64,000 nt of DNA from Cyprinodon diabolis (taxonomy: Eukaryota > Chordata > Actinopteri > Cyprinodontiformes > Cyprinodontidae), in NCBI GenBank assembly GCA_030533445.1, contig JARPUW010000262.1, positions 62,001-126,000 on the forward strand, read 5' to 3'. Numbering within the stretch: position 1 is the first letter of the stretch; each line of letters starts with the position of its first letter. A program made the position numbers and the translations under genes. Positions 35,181 through 45,378 of this stretch are shown here, piece by piece. The notes under the pieces were generated by a model. That model saw only the letters and a program-made list of their open reading frames with translations. It was not told the origin of the DNA and searched no databases.

Positions 35181-37855
35181 AATGAGCAATATGCCAGAAT
35201 GTATGAGTGTGTATAAGGAAGAGGCTTTTATTCTGTAGAGTCCTTGTAGTCTTATTTTGAAAGTCTATCATGAATGTGCATCAAAAGATGGGTCACGCCC
35301 AGCAGTGATATAGAATCCATTTCCAAATGTTAAATCACTGGTTTTCCATGTTATTAGGTGAATAGTTGCTGTATTACAGAGTAAATGGGAGACTTTTATT
35401 GTGAAATTTGCTCTGGGTGTGTTTTGAAAAGGTCACTAGAGTCTAATAAAAACAACCTGGAAGAGTTTGGGTCATAATGTTGAGCCATTTGCATCAATTA
35501 ATGCATTAGTATAATCTAGAGGCTTTTATTTTGTAGGGTCCCTGGAGTCTTATTTTGAAAGTCCAACAGAGTTGTGTTTATAGAAAATGTTCAGACCCGT
35601 CAATGATAGTTGATTACTTTCCAATCGTTAAATCACTCTTTTTCCATGTTATTAGGGCAGTAGATGAAGCGGAAATGGGAGGCTTTTATTTTGAAATTTG
35701 CTATAGGGTGTGTTTTAAACAGTCTCCTAGAGTCTATTCTCTAAAACGGGGTTGAGTTTGGGTCATAATGTTGAGCCATATAGGGCAATAAATATATGTA
35801 AAAAATATAGAGGCTTTTATTTTGTAGGGTCCCTGGAGTCTTATTTTGAAAGTCTATCAGTGCTGAGTGGCAAGGGAAGTGTCATGGACAGCAGTCATAT
35901 AGTATCCATTTCCCAATGTTAAATCAGTCCTTTCACCCTCCATTAGATTAATATGTGCTGTTTAAAACAGCAGAGGTAAAATCTGTTTGAAGCTTGGTAA
36001 CCTTGACAACGCTTAACGAGCCTCTCACTGACACAGACAACAGCTGCACTCACTATTGGTTTCTTCTTCCCAGGCTTTTTTGTATGGGAAGAACGGCACC
36101 GAACAAACGACTACTGATCAAAAACCGTATGAGTTATTCAAAAAACATTTTCACCATGAGCATCAGCAATCCTTCGACTCCAACTATACCAACTTTGGTG
36201 TATGTGTGTCATTCAGAAAAATATTTATGACGAGTTGAAAACACATAGTCTGATTCGTTTCTCTCCCATCTTCAGCTCAAAAAGAATAGAGAAAGGCTGA
36301 AACTCTCATCGACTTTAGGTTGGTCTGGAGGGTTTTTAAGGAAAAGTATTAATCCTACCGTAATTCCGAAGACATTGTGTGAGTCCAGAGGTTTCAGTCT
36401 ACAAACTGACCAAAAATGGTGACTGTAGCTCCAAATATGTGGCCGTGAGGGCGAGAATAAGATGTTTGATCTTAAAAAAATGGCCGCCTCACACTAAGAT
36501 TTCAGCAGCTGCACTCTAGCAGGCTGCTGCAGAAGCTAACTGTCAGCTAGCTTCCAGGTGCTTACCCTCCGAACAAACGACTGCTGAGCAAAAACCGTAA
36601 AAGATATCTGAAAAATTCTTTCAGTGAAAGCAACATCTATCCTTTGTCTCAGACTGGGGTAACCTTCATGTCTGTAGGTCTTTCACAACCCAAAACGAAG
36701 CACAAACAAAATGGTTGGCCCACCTGCTCCTCCCTTTGTTTGAACTGCAGGACCTCACTCTCACTCACCTTTTAGCTGCTAAAGCACCCCTCCGAACAAA
36801 CGACTGCTGAGTAAAAACCGTAAAAGGTATCTGAAAAATTCTTTTTATCTAAGCGACAGCTATATCTTGTCTTCAATTGGAGTAACTTTCATGGCTGTAG
36901 GTCATCTACAAACTGAATGGGAAGAGAAAGAAAAAGAAAAAACGTTTCATCACACCTAAGCTTCTAATTGAGCCAGCTGCAGCAGGTCACTGTCACTCAG
37001 CTTTCAGGTGCTTAAAATGTCCTCCGAACAAACGACTGCTGAGCAAAAACCGTATGAGTTATTCAAAAAATTTTTTCACCGTGAGCGTCAGTCATCCTTC
37101 GACTCCAACTATGCCAACTTTGGTGTATGTGTGTCATTCAGAAAAATATTTATGACGAGTTTAAAACACATAGTCTGATTAGTTTTTCTCCCCTCTTCTG
37201 CTCCAAAACCAATGAAAAACGGCTCTGATTTTCATCGACTTTAGATCGGTCTGGAGGGTTTTTAAGGAAAAGTATTAATCCTACAGTAATTCCGAAGATA
37301 TTGTGTGGGTCCAGAGATTTCAGTCTACAAACTGACCAAAAATGGTGACTCTAGCTATAAATATGTGGCCGTGAGGGCGAGTTTAAAATGTTTTTTTGTG
37401 TTTAAAAAACGCCTGCCTCACACTCTAGCTTTTCAGTTGCTCCACTCTAGCAGGCTGGATTTTGCTAAAACTTTGTGGCGCTTGAGGTCTGATTATACAA
37501 AAACCGTAGCAGTTATCAACATACCGTCTTCAGTTTTAAATAGACGAAGGATTTATCTACAAACTGAGCTTCAAACTGTTTTTCTAGGTGAATGTATGGC
37601 GACACAGTGAAGTGCTGTTTTTTATGCTTTTTTTTCCCTCTCCCCATTCATTTCCTATGGGATTTTTTTGCGACGTTTTCGCTAATAATTCGCAAACCTT
37701 CGGACTAATGAGAAAGTTTTATACAAGCACACATCACCCCATTGGTCCCGACGCGTGTGCCAACTTTGGGCCCGATCCGCCAAACCGTGCGGGACTAGTT
37801 ACGCGCCGAAGTTTTGGGTATACGGGAGAATTATAATAATAATACGCGGAATAAA

Positions 37856-37857
37856 TA
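37856..37857. repeat. Target-site duplication TA (left)
   Basis: TA immediately before the element; the uninterrupted cassette reads AAATATGTGC at this point, so the target TA is identified directly. Confidence 0.95.
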
Positions 37858-37886
37858 CACTATATTGCCAAAAGTATTTGCTCACC
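37858..37886 (+). repeat. Left terminal inverted repeat, 29 bp
   Basis: Matches the reverse complement of 39077-39105 without mismatch; the two arms diverge at the 30th base (T against C). Confidence 0.96.
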
Positions 37887-37939
37887 TGCCTTGACTCACA
37901 TATGAGCTTAAGTGACATCCCGTTCCTAATCCATAGGGT

Positions 37940-38971
37940 TCAATATGACGTCGGTCCACCCTTTGCAGCTAGAACAGCTTCAACTCTTCTGGGAAGGCTG
38001 TCCACAAGGTTTAGGAGTGTGTTTATGGGAATTTTTGACCATTCTTCCAGAAGCGCATTTGTGAGGTCGCACACTGATGTTGGACGAGAAGGCCTGGCTC
38101 TCAGTCTCCGCTCTAATTCATCCCAAAGGTGTTCTATCGGGTTGAGGTCAGGACTCTGTGCAGGCCAGTCAAGTTCATCCACACCAGACTCTGTCATCCA
38201 TGTCTTTATGGACCTTGCTTTGTGCACTGGTGCACAGTCATGTTGGAAGAGGAAGGGGCCAGCTCCAAACTGTTCCCACAAAGTTGGGAGCATGGAATTG
38301 TCCAAAATGTCTTGGTATGCTTAAGCATTCAGAGTTCCTTTCACTGGAACTAAGGGGCCAAGCCCAGCTCCTGAAAAACAACCCCACACCATAATCCCCC
38401 CTCCACCAAACTTTACACTTGGCACAATGCAGTCAGACAAGTACCGTTCTCCTGGCAACCGCCAAACCCAGACCCGTCCATCAGATTGCCAGATGGAGAA
38501 GCGCGATTCGTCACTCCAGAGAACGCGTCTCCACTGCTCTAGAGTCCAGTGGCGGCGTGCTTTACACCACCGCATCCGACGCTTTGCATTGCACTTGGTT
38601 ATGTATGGCTTGGATGCAGCTGCTCGACCATGGAAACCCATTCCATGAAGCTCTCTGCGCACTGTTCTTGAGCTAATCTGAAGGCCACATGAAGTTTGGA
38701 GGTCTGTAGTGATTGACTCTGCAGAAAGTTGGCGACCTCTTCGCACTATGCGCTTCAGCATCCGCTGACCCCGCTCCGTCAGTTTACGTGGCCTACCACT
38801 TCGTGGCTGAGTTGCTGTCGTTCCCAAACACTTCCATTTTCTTATAATACAGCTGACAGTTGACTGTGGAATATTTAGGAGCGAGGAAATTTCACGACTG
38901 GATTTGTTGCACAGGTGGCATCCTATCACAGTTCCACGCTGGAATTCACTGAGCTCCTGAGAGCGACCCAT
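37940..38971 (-). pseudogene. Tc1-family transposase, one in-frame stop
   Basis: A 344-codon frame reads from an ATG at 38971 to the terminal TAG at 37940, interrupted only by TAA at 38321-38323 (codon 217). Without that stop it would be 343 residues, normal for the family. Visible domains, counting through the stop: a first helix-turn-helix (about 7-47), a GRPRK hook-like motif (60-64), a second helix-turn-helix (about 65-115), then the catalytic domain. D154 lies in LWSDESRFS, a glycine-rich turn GGGGIMVWG at 189-197, D245 in QHDCAPVH and E280 in NPIEHLWDE. D245 and E280 are 34 residues apart, giving the DD34E signature. The stop falls between the first and second catalytic aspartates, so neither fragment can be active. 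No frameshift is seen, so the loss looks recent. An earlier minus-strand start would need a non-ATG codon, so 38971 is preferred. Confidence 0.96.
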
Positions 38972-39076
38972 TCTTTCACAAATGTTTGTAAAAACAGTCT
39001 GCATGCCTAGGTGCTTGAATTTATACACCTGTGGCCATGGAAGTGATTGGAACACCTGATTCCAATAATTTGGATG

Positions 39077-39105
39077 GGTGAGCAAATACTTTTGGCAATA
39101 TAGTG
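39077..39105 (-). repeat. Right terminal inverted repeat, 29 bp
   Basis: Ends CAATATAGTG, followed directly by the duplicated TA. Confidence 0.96.
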
Positions 39106-39107
39106 TA
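39106..39107. repeat. Target-site duplication TA (right)
   Basis: TA followed by TGTGCAATAG, the continuation of the split cassette. Confidence 0.95.
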
Positions 39108-39564
39108 TGTGCAATAGTAGTAGGTGGGCCATGCCTTCGGCATGTGGCCCCCCAATAATACGCGGAATAAATATGTGCAATAGTAGTAGGTGGGCCATGC
39201 CTTCGGCATGTGGCCCCCCAATAATAATAATACGCGGAATAAATATGTGCAATAGTAGTAGGTGGGCCATGCCTTCGGCATGTGGCCCCCCAACTAGAAA
39301 ATTTCTAAAGAAATTTTGAGGGGGGCCACCTACTGCCCGTCTGGGGAACCGGGCCAATACGGCCCTGGCAAGTGACGTCGGGGCTCCCCAGACCAACTGC
39401 TTACGCCTTTAAGGGCTGCAGAGGGAAGGAAAGAGGTCAAGTTCATGGGCAAAGAGAGCTGTGTGCCACTTGTGCTGAAATCTGGGAAATAGACGTGCAC
39501 AGCGTATGATGCACAAGCGTAATATCGGTTGTCCATATTGAACCACAGTGGGTAAAGCTCAGTT

Positions 39565-39853
39565 GGCGTGCTCCACCCGCCTGCTAGGAGCCATTGCAGT
39601 GATGAAAAAAATCACCATTGGCGGGCTCCGCCCGCCTTCTAAAAGCCATTGCAGTGATGAAATCACCAATAGCGGGCTCTGCCCGCCTGCTAATAGCCAT
39701 TGCAGTGATGTAATCACCATCGGCGGGCTCCGCCCGCCTGCTACCATTGGCGGGCTCCGCCCGCCTTGTAAAATCCATTGCAGTGATGAAATCACCATTG
39801 GCGGGCTCCGCCCGCCTTCTAAGAGCCATTGCAGTGATGAAATTACAAGTGGC
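39565..39853 (+). repeat. GC-hairpin tract, 6 hairpins (diverged)
   Basis: The only tract with six hairpins. The first stem is damaged (GGCGTGC against ACCCGCC) and the third lacks its outer pair (AGCGGGC). The other four are perfect with loop TCC. Linkers are also variant (TAATAGCC, TAAAATCC, AAATTACAAGTGG). Confidence 0.94.
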
Positions 39854-40771
39854 AATGAGCAATATGCCAGAATGTATGAGTGTGTATAAGGAAGAGGCTT
39901 TTATTCTGTAGAGTCCCTGTAGTCCTTTTTTGAAAGTCCATCATGGATGTGCATCAAAAGATGGGTCATGCCCAGCAGTGATGTAGAATCCATTTCCAAA
40001 TGTTAAATCACTGGTTTTCCATGTTATTAGGTGAATAGTTGCTGTATTACAGAGTAAATGGGAGACTTTTATTGTGAAATTTGCTCTGGGGTGTGTTTTG
40101 AAAAGGTCACTAGAGTCTAATAAAAACAACCTGGAAGAGTTTGGGTCATAATGTTGAGCCATTTGCATCAATTAATGCATTAGTATAATCTAGAGGCTTT
40201 TATTTTGTAGGGTCCCTGGAGTCTTATTTTGAAAGTCCAACAGAGTTGTGTTTAGAGAAAATGTTCAGACCCATCAATGATAGTTGATGACTTTCCAATC
40301 GTTAAATCACTCTTTTTCCATGTTATTAGGGCAGTAGATGAAGCGGAAATGGGAGGCTTTTATTTTGAAATTTGCCATAGGGTGTGTTTTAAACAGTCTC
40401 CTAGAGTCTATTCTCTAAAATGGGGTTGAGTTTGGGTCATAATGTTGAGCCATATAGGGCAATAAATATATGTAAAAAATATAGAGGCTTTTATTTTGTA
40501 GGGTCCCTGGAGTCTTATTTTGAAAGTCTATCAGTGTTGAGTGGCAAGGGAAGTGTCATGGACATCAGTCATATACTATCCATTTCCCAATGTTAAATCA
40601 GTCCTTTCACCCTCCATTAGATTAATATGTGCTGTTTAAAACAGCAGAGGTAACATCTGTTTGAAGCTTGGTTACCTTGACAACGCTTAATGAGCCTCTA
40701 ACTGACACAGACAACAGCTGCACTCACTATTGGTTTCTTCTTCTCAGGCTTTTTTTATGGGAAGTCTGCTC

Positions 40772-41000
40772 CGAACAAAGGAGCGCTGAAGGAAAACCGT
40801 AAATGGAATCTAAAAAATTATTTCAGTCTAAGCAACAGCAATCCTTTTTCTCAGACTGGGGGAACTTTCATGTCTGTAGGTCTTTCACAACCCAAAACGA
40901 AGCACAAACAACATGGTTGGTCCCACCTGCTCCTCCCTTTGTTTTAACTGCAGCACTTCACTCTCACTCACATTTTACTGTAGCTGCTAAAGCACCCCTC
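40772..41000 (+). repeat. Extra c-type subunit in the A block of U12
   Basis: A 229-bp subunit absent from every other unit. Its core reads CGAACAAAGGAGCGCTGAAGG and its ACCGTA lies at 40796, 229 bp before the next at 41025. Its text (CAGACTGGGGGAACTTTCATG, CACAACCCAAAACGAAGC) marks it as c-type. In the other units the preceding CTTTTTTGTATGGGAAG joins directly to the a core, as a deletion between two cores would leave it. Confidence 0.9.
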
Positions 41001-42206
41001 CGAACAAACGACTGCTGAGCAAAAACCGTAGGAGTTATTTAAAAAACATTTTCACCATGAGCATCAGCAATCCTTCGACTCCAACTATACCAACTTTGGT
41101 GTATGTGTGTCATTCAGAAAAATATTTATGACGAGTTGAAAACACATAGTCTGATTCGTTTCTCTCCCATCTTCAGCTCAAAAAGAATAGAGAAAGGCTG
41201 AAACTCTCATCGACTTTAGGTTGGTCTGGAGGGTTTTTAAGGAAAAGTATTAATCCTACCGTAATTCCGAAGACATTGTGTGAGTCCAGAGGTTTCAGTC
41301 TACAAACTGACCAAAAATGGTGACTGTAGCTCCAAATATGTGGCCGTGAGGGCGAGAATAAGATGTTTGATCTTAAAAAAAATGGCCGCCTCACACTAAG
41401 ATTTCAGCAGCTGCACTCTAGCAGGCTGCTGCAGAAGCTAACTGTCAGCTAGCTTCCAGGTGCTTACCCTCCGAACAAACGACTGCTGAGCAAAAACCGT
41501 AAAAGATATCTGAAAAATTCTTTCAGTGAAAGCAACATCTATCCTTTGTCTCAGACTGGGGTAACCTTCATGTCTGTAGGTCTTTCACAACCCAAAACGA
41601 AGCACAAACAAAATGGTTGGCCCACCTGCTCCTCCCTTTCTTTTAACTGCAGGACCTCACTCTCACTCACCTTTTAGCTGCTAAAGCACCCCTCCGAACA
41701 AACGACTGCTGAGTAAAAACCGTAAAAGGTATCTGAAAAATTCTTTTTATCTAAGCGACAGCTATATCTTGTCTTCGATTGGAGTAACTTTCATGGCTGT
41801 AGGTCATCTACAACCTGAATGGGAAGAGAAAGAAAAAGAAAAAACGTTTCATCACACCTAAGCTTCTAATTGAGCTAGCTGCAGCAGGTCACTGTCACTC
41901 AGCTTTCAGGTGCTTAAAATGTCCTCCGAACAAACGACTGCTGAGCAAAAACCGTATGAGTTATTCAAAAAAATTTTTCACCGTGAGCGTCAGTCATCCT
42001 TCGACTCCAACTATGCCAACTTTGGTGTATGTGTGTCATTCAGAAAAATATTTATGACGAGTTTAAAACACATAGTCTGATTCGTTTTTCTCCCCTCTTC
42101 TGCTCCAAAACCAATGAAAAACAGCTCTGATTTTCATCGACTTTAGGTCGGTCTGGAGGGTTTTTAAGGAAAAGTATTAATCCTACCGTAATTCCGAAGA
42201 TATTGT

Positions 42207-45200
42207 GTGGGTCCAGAGATTTCAGTCTACAAACTGACCAAAAATGGTGACTCTAGGTATAAATATGTGGCCGTGAGGGCGAGTTTAAAATGTTTTTTTG
42301 TGTTTAAAAAACGCCTGCCTCACACTCTAGCTTTTCAGTTGCTCCACTCTAGCAGGCTGGATTTTGCTAAAACTTTGTGGCGCTTGAGGTCTGATTATAC
42401 AAAAACCGTAGCAGTTATCAACATACTGTCTTCAGTTTTAAATAGACGAAGGATTTATCTACAAACTGAGCTTCAAACTGTTTTTCTAGGTGAATGTATG
42501 CCGACACAGTGAAGTGCTGTTTTTTATGCTTTTTTTTTTCCTCTCCCCATTCATTTCCTATGGGATTTTTTTGCGACGTTTTCGCTAATAATTCGCAAAC
42601 CTTCGGACTAATGAGAAAGTTTTATACAAGCACACATCACCCCATTGGTCCCGACGCGTGTGCCAACTTTGGGCCCGATCCGCCAAACCGTGCGGGACTA
42701 GTTACGCGCCGAAGTTTTGGGTATACGGGAGAATTATAATAATAACTAGAAAATTTCTAAAGAAATTTTGAGGGGGGCCACCTACTGCCCGTCTGGGGAA
42801 CCGGGCCAATACGGCCCTGGCAAGTGACGTCGGGGCTCCCCAGACCAACTGCTTACGCCTTTGAGGGCTGCTGAGGGAAGGAAAGAGGGCAAGTTCATGG
42901 GCAAAGAGAGCTGTGTGCCACTTGTGCTGAAATCTGGGAAATAGACGTGCACAGCGTATGATGCACAAGGGTAATATGGGTTGTCCATATTGAAACACAG
43001 TGGGTAAAGCCCAGTTTGCGGGCTTCGCCCGCCTTCTGGGATCCATCTCAGTGAAGAAAAAAATCACCAATGGCGGGCTCTGCCCGCCTTCTAAGAGCCA
43101 TTGCAGTGATGAAATCACCAATGGCGGGCTCCGCCCGCCTGCTAAGAGCCATTGCAGTGATGTAATCACCTTTGGCGGGCTCCGCCCGCCTGTTACCATT
43201 GGCGGGCTCCGCCCGCCTTCTAAGAGCCATTGCAGTGATGAAATCACCAATGGCAATGAGCAATATGCCAGAATGTATGAGTGTGTATAAGGAAGAGGCT
43301 TTTATTCTGTAGAGTCCTTGTAGTCTTATTTTGAAAGTCTATCATGAATGTGCATCAAAAGATGGGTCACGCCCAGCAGTGATATAGAATCCATTTCCAA
43401 ATGTTAAATCACTGGTTTTCCATGTTATTAGGTGAATAGTTGCTGTATTACAGAGTAAATGGGAGACTTTTATTGTGAAATTTGCTCTGGGTGTGTTTTG
43501 AAAAGGTCACTAGAGTCTAATAAAAACAACCTGGAAGAGTTTGGGTCATAATGTTGAGCCATTTGCATCAATTAATGCATTAGTATAATCTAGAGGCTTT
43601 TATTTTGTAGGGTCCCTGGAGTCTTATTTTGAAAGTCCAACAGAGTTGTGTTTATAGAAAATGTTCAGACCCGTCAATGATAGTTGATTACTTTCCAATC
43701 GTTAAATCACTCTTTTTCCATGTTATTAGGGCAGTAGATGAAGCGGAAATGGGAGGCTTTTATTTTGAAATTTGCTATAGGGTGTGTTTTAAACAGTCTC
43801 CTAGAGTCTATTCTCTAAAACGGGGTTGAGTTTGGGTCATAATGTTGAGCCATATAGGGCAATAAATATATGTAAAAAATATAGAGGCTTTTATTTTGTA
43901 GGGTCCCTGGAGTCTTATTTTGAAAGTCTATCAGTGCTGAGTGGCAAGGGAAGTGTCATGGACAGCAGTCATATAGTATCCATTTCCCAATGTTAAATCA
44001 GTCCTTTCACCCTCCATTAGATTAATATGTGCTGTTTAAAACAGCAGAGGTAAAATCTGTTTGAAGCTTGGTAACCTTGACAACGCTTAACGAGCCTCTC
44101 ACTGACACAGACAACAGCTGCACTCACTATTGGTTTCTTCTTCCCAGGCTTTTTTGTATGGGAAGAACGGCACCGAACAAACGACTACTGATCAAAAACC
44201 GTATGAGTTATTCAAAAAACATTTTCACCATGAGCATCAGCAATCCTTCGACTCCAACTATACCAACTTTGGTGTATGTATGTCATTCAGAAAAATATTT
44301 ATGACGAGTTGAAAACACATAGTCTGATTCGTTTCTCTCCCATCTTCAGCTCAAAAAGAATAGAGAAAGGCTGAAACTCTCATCGACTTTAGGTTGGTCT
44401 GGAGGGTTTTTAAGGAAAAGTATTAATCCTACCGTAATTCCGAAGACATTGTGTGAGTCCAGAGGTTTCAGTCTACAAACTGACCAAAAATGGTGACTGT
44501 AGCTCCAAATATGTGGCCGTGAGGGCGAGAATAAGATGTTTGATCTTAAAAAAATGGCCGCCTCACACTAAGATTTCAGCAGCTGCACTCTAGCAGGCTG
44601 CTGCAGAAGCTAACTGTCAGCTAGCTTCCAGGTGCTTACCCTCCGAACAAACGACTGCTGAGCAAAAACCGTAAAAGATATCTGAAAAATTCTTTCAGTG
44701 AAAGCAACATCTATCCTTTGTCTCAGACTGGGGTAACCTTCATGTCTGTAGGTCTTTCACAACCCAAAACGAAGCACAAACAAAATGGTTGGCCCACCTG
44801 CTCCTCCCTTTCTTTTAACTGCAGGACCTCACTCTCACTCACCTTTTAGCTGCTAAAGCACCCCTCCGAACAAACGACTGCTGAGTAAAAACCGTAAAAG
44901 GTATCTGAAAAATTCTTTTTATCTAAGCGACAGCTATATCTTGTCTTCGATTGGAGTAACTTTCATGGCTGTAGGTCATCTACAACCTGAATGGGAAGAG
45001 AAAGAAAAAGAAAAAACGTTTCATCACACCTAAGCTTCTAATTGAGCTAGCTGCAGCAGGTCACTGTCACTCAGCTTTCAGGTGCTTAAAATGTCCTCCG
45101 AACAAACGACTGCTGAGCAAAAACCGTATGAGTTATTCAAAAAATTTTTTCACCGTGAGCGTCAGTCATCCTTCGACTCCAACTATACCAACTTTGGTGT

Positions 45201-45378
45201 ATGTGTGTCATTCAGAAAAATATTTATGACGAGTTTAAAACACATAGTCTGATTCGTTTTTCTCCCCTCTTCTGCTCCAAAACCAATGAAAAACAGCTCT
45301 GATTTTCATCGACTTTAGGTCGGTCTGGAGGGTTTTTAAGGAAAAGTATTAATCCTACCGTAATTCCGAAGATATTGT
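42207..45378 (+). repeat. Unit U13, type I
   Basis: 3,172 bp, no cassette, one extra AAT. C block starts at 43295. Private variants: CTCTAGGTATAAAT, AACATACTGTCTTC, GTGTATGTATGTC. ATCTACAACCTGAATGG near 44990 is shared with the end of U12 (near 41810). Confidence 0.96.
43017..43254 (+). repeat. GC-hairpin tract, 5 hairpins
   Basis: The first stem has lost its outermost pair (TGCGGGC) and is followed by CTTCTGGGATCC; loops TTC, TCT, TCC, TCC, TCC. Confidence 0.93.

Larger units (their letters stand above)
34005..37304 (+). repeat. Unit U11, type I, with 2 hairpin cassettes
   Basis: 3,300 bp; 131 bp above U3, explained by two cassettes. C block starts at 35221. GTTACGTGCCG near 34499 is a CpG-to-TpG change shared only with U17. 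GAGCCAGCTGC near 36970 is private. Confidence 0.96.
37858..39105 (-). mobile_element. Tc1-like DNA transposon (Tc1/mariner, DD34E)
   Basis: A 1,248-bp element bounded by 29-bp perfect terminal inverted repeats beginning CACTATATTG, inserted at TA with the dinucleotide duplicated. It encodes one transposase on the minus strand with no other gene. Cut-and-paste elements of this branch move DNA by a DDE transposase that recognises the terminal repeats. The short single repeats differ from the long IR/DR ends of Sleeping Beauty-type elements. Only one of the 19 landmark-bearing units carries it, so it entered after the array was amplified or has not spread by conversion. With the transposase broken it cannot supply its own enzyme, though the ends look intact. 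Confidence 0.97.
37841..39291 (+). repeat. Hairpin-cassette array, 3 copies, first copy split by the transposon
   Basis: The first copy begins at 37841 (AATACGCGG), is interrupted after AATAAATA at 37857, and resumes at 39106 with TATGTGCAATAG. Two intact copies follow, ending at 39291. Removing the element and one TA restores an ordinary cassette. Confidence 0.95.
37305..42206 (+). repeat. Unit U12, interrupted by a Tc1-like element, partly diverged
   Basis: 4,902 bp including the 1,248-bp transposon and one TA. The left part up to 37857 is ordinary. The part from about 39410 to 41040 differs from all other units at many sites (for example TTTAAGGGCTGCAGAGG, AATATCGGTTGTCC, TTTAGAGAAAATG, ACATCAGTCATATACTATCC). 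It has six GC hairpins and an eighth A-block subunit. From about 41040 it is ordinary again. C block starts at 39894. The private sites make it the most diverged unit here. Confidence 0.95.
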
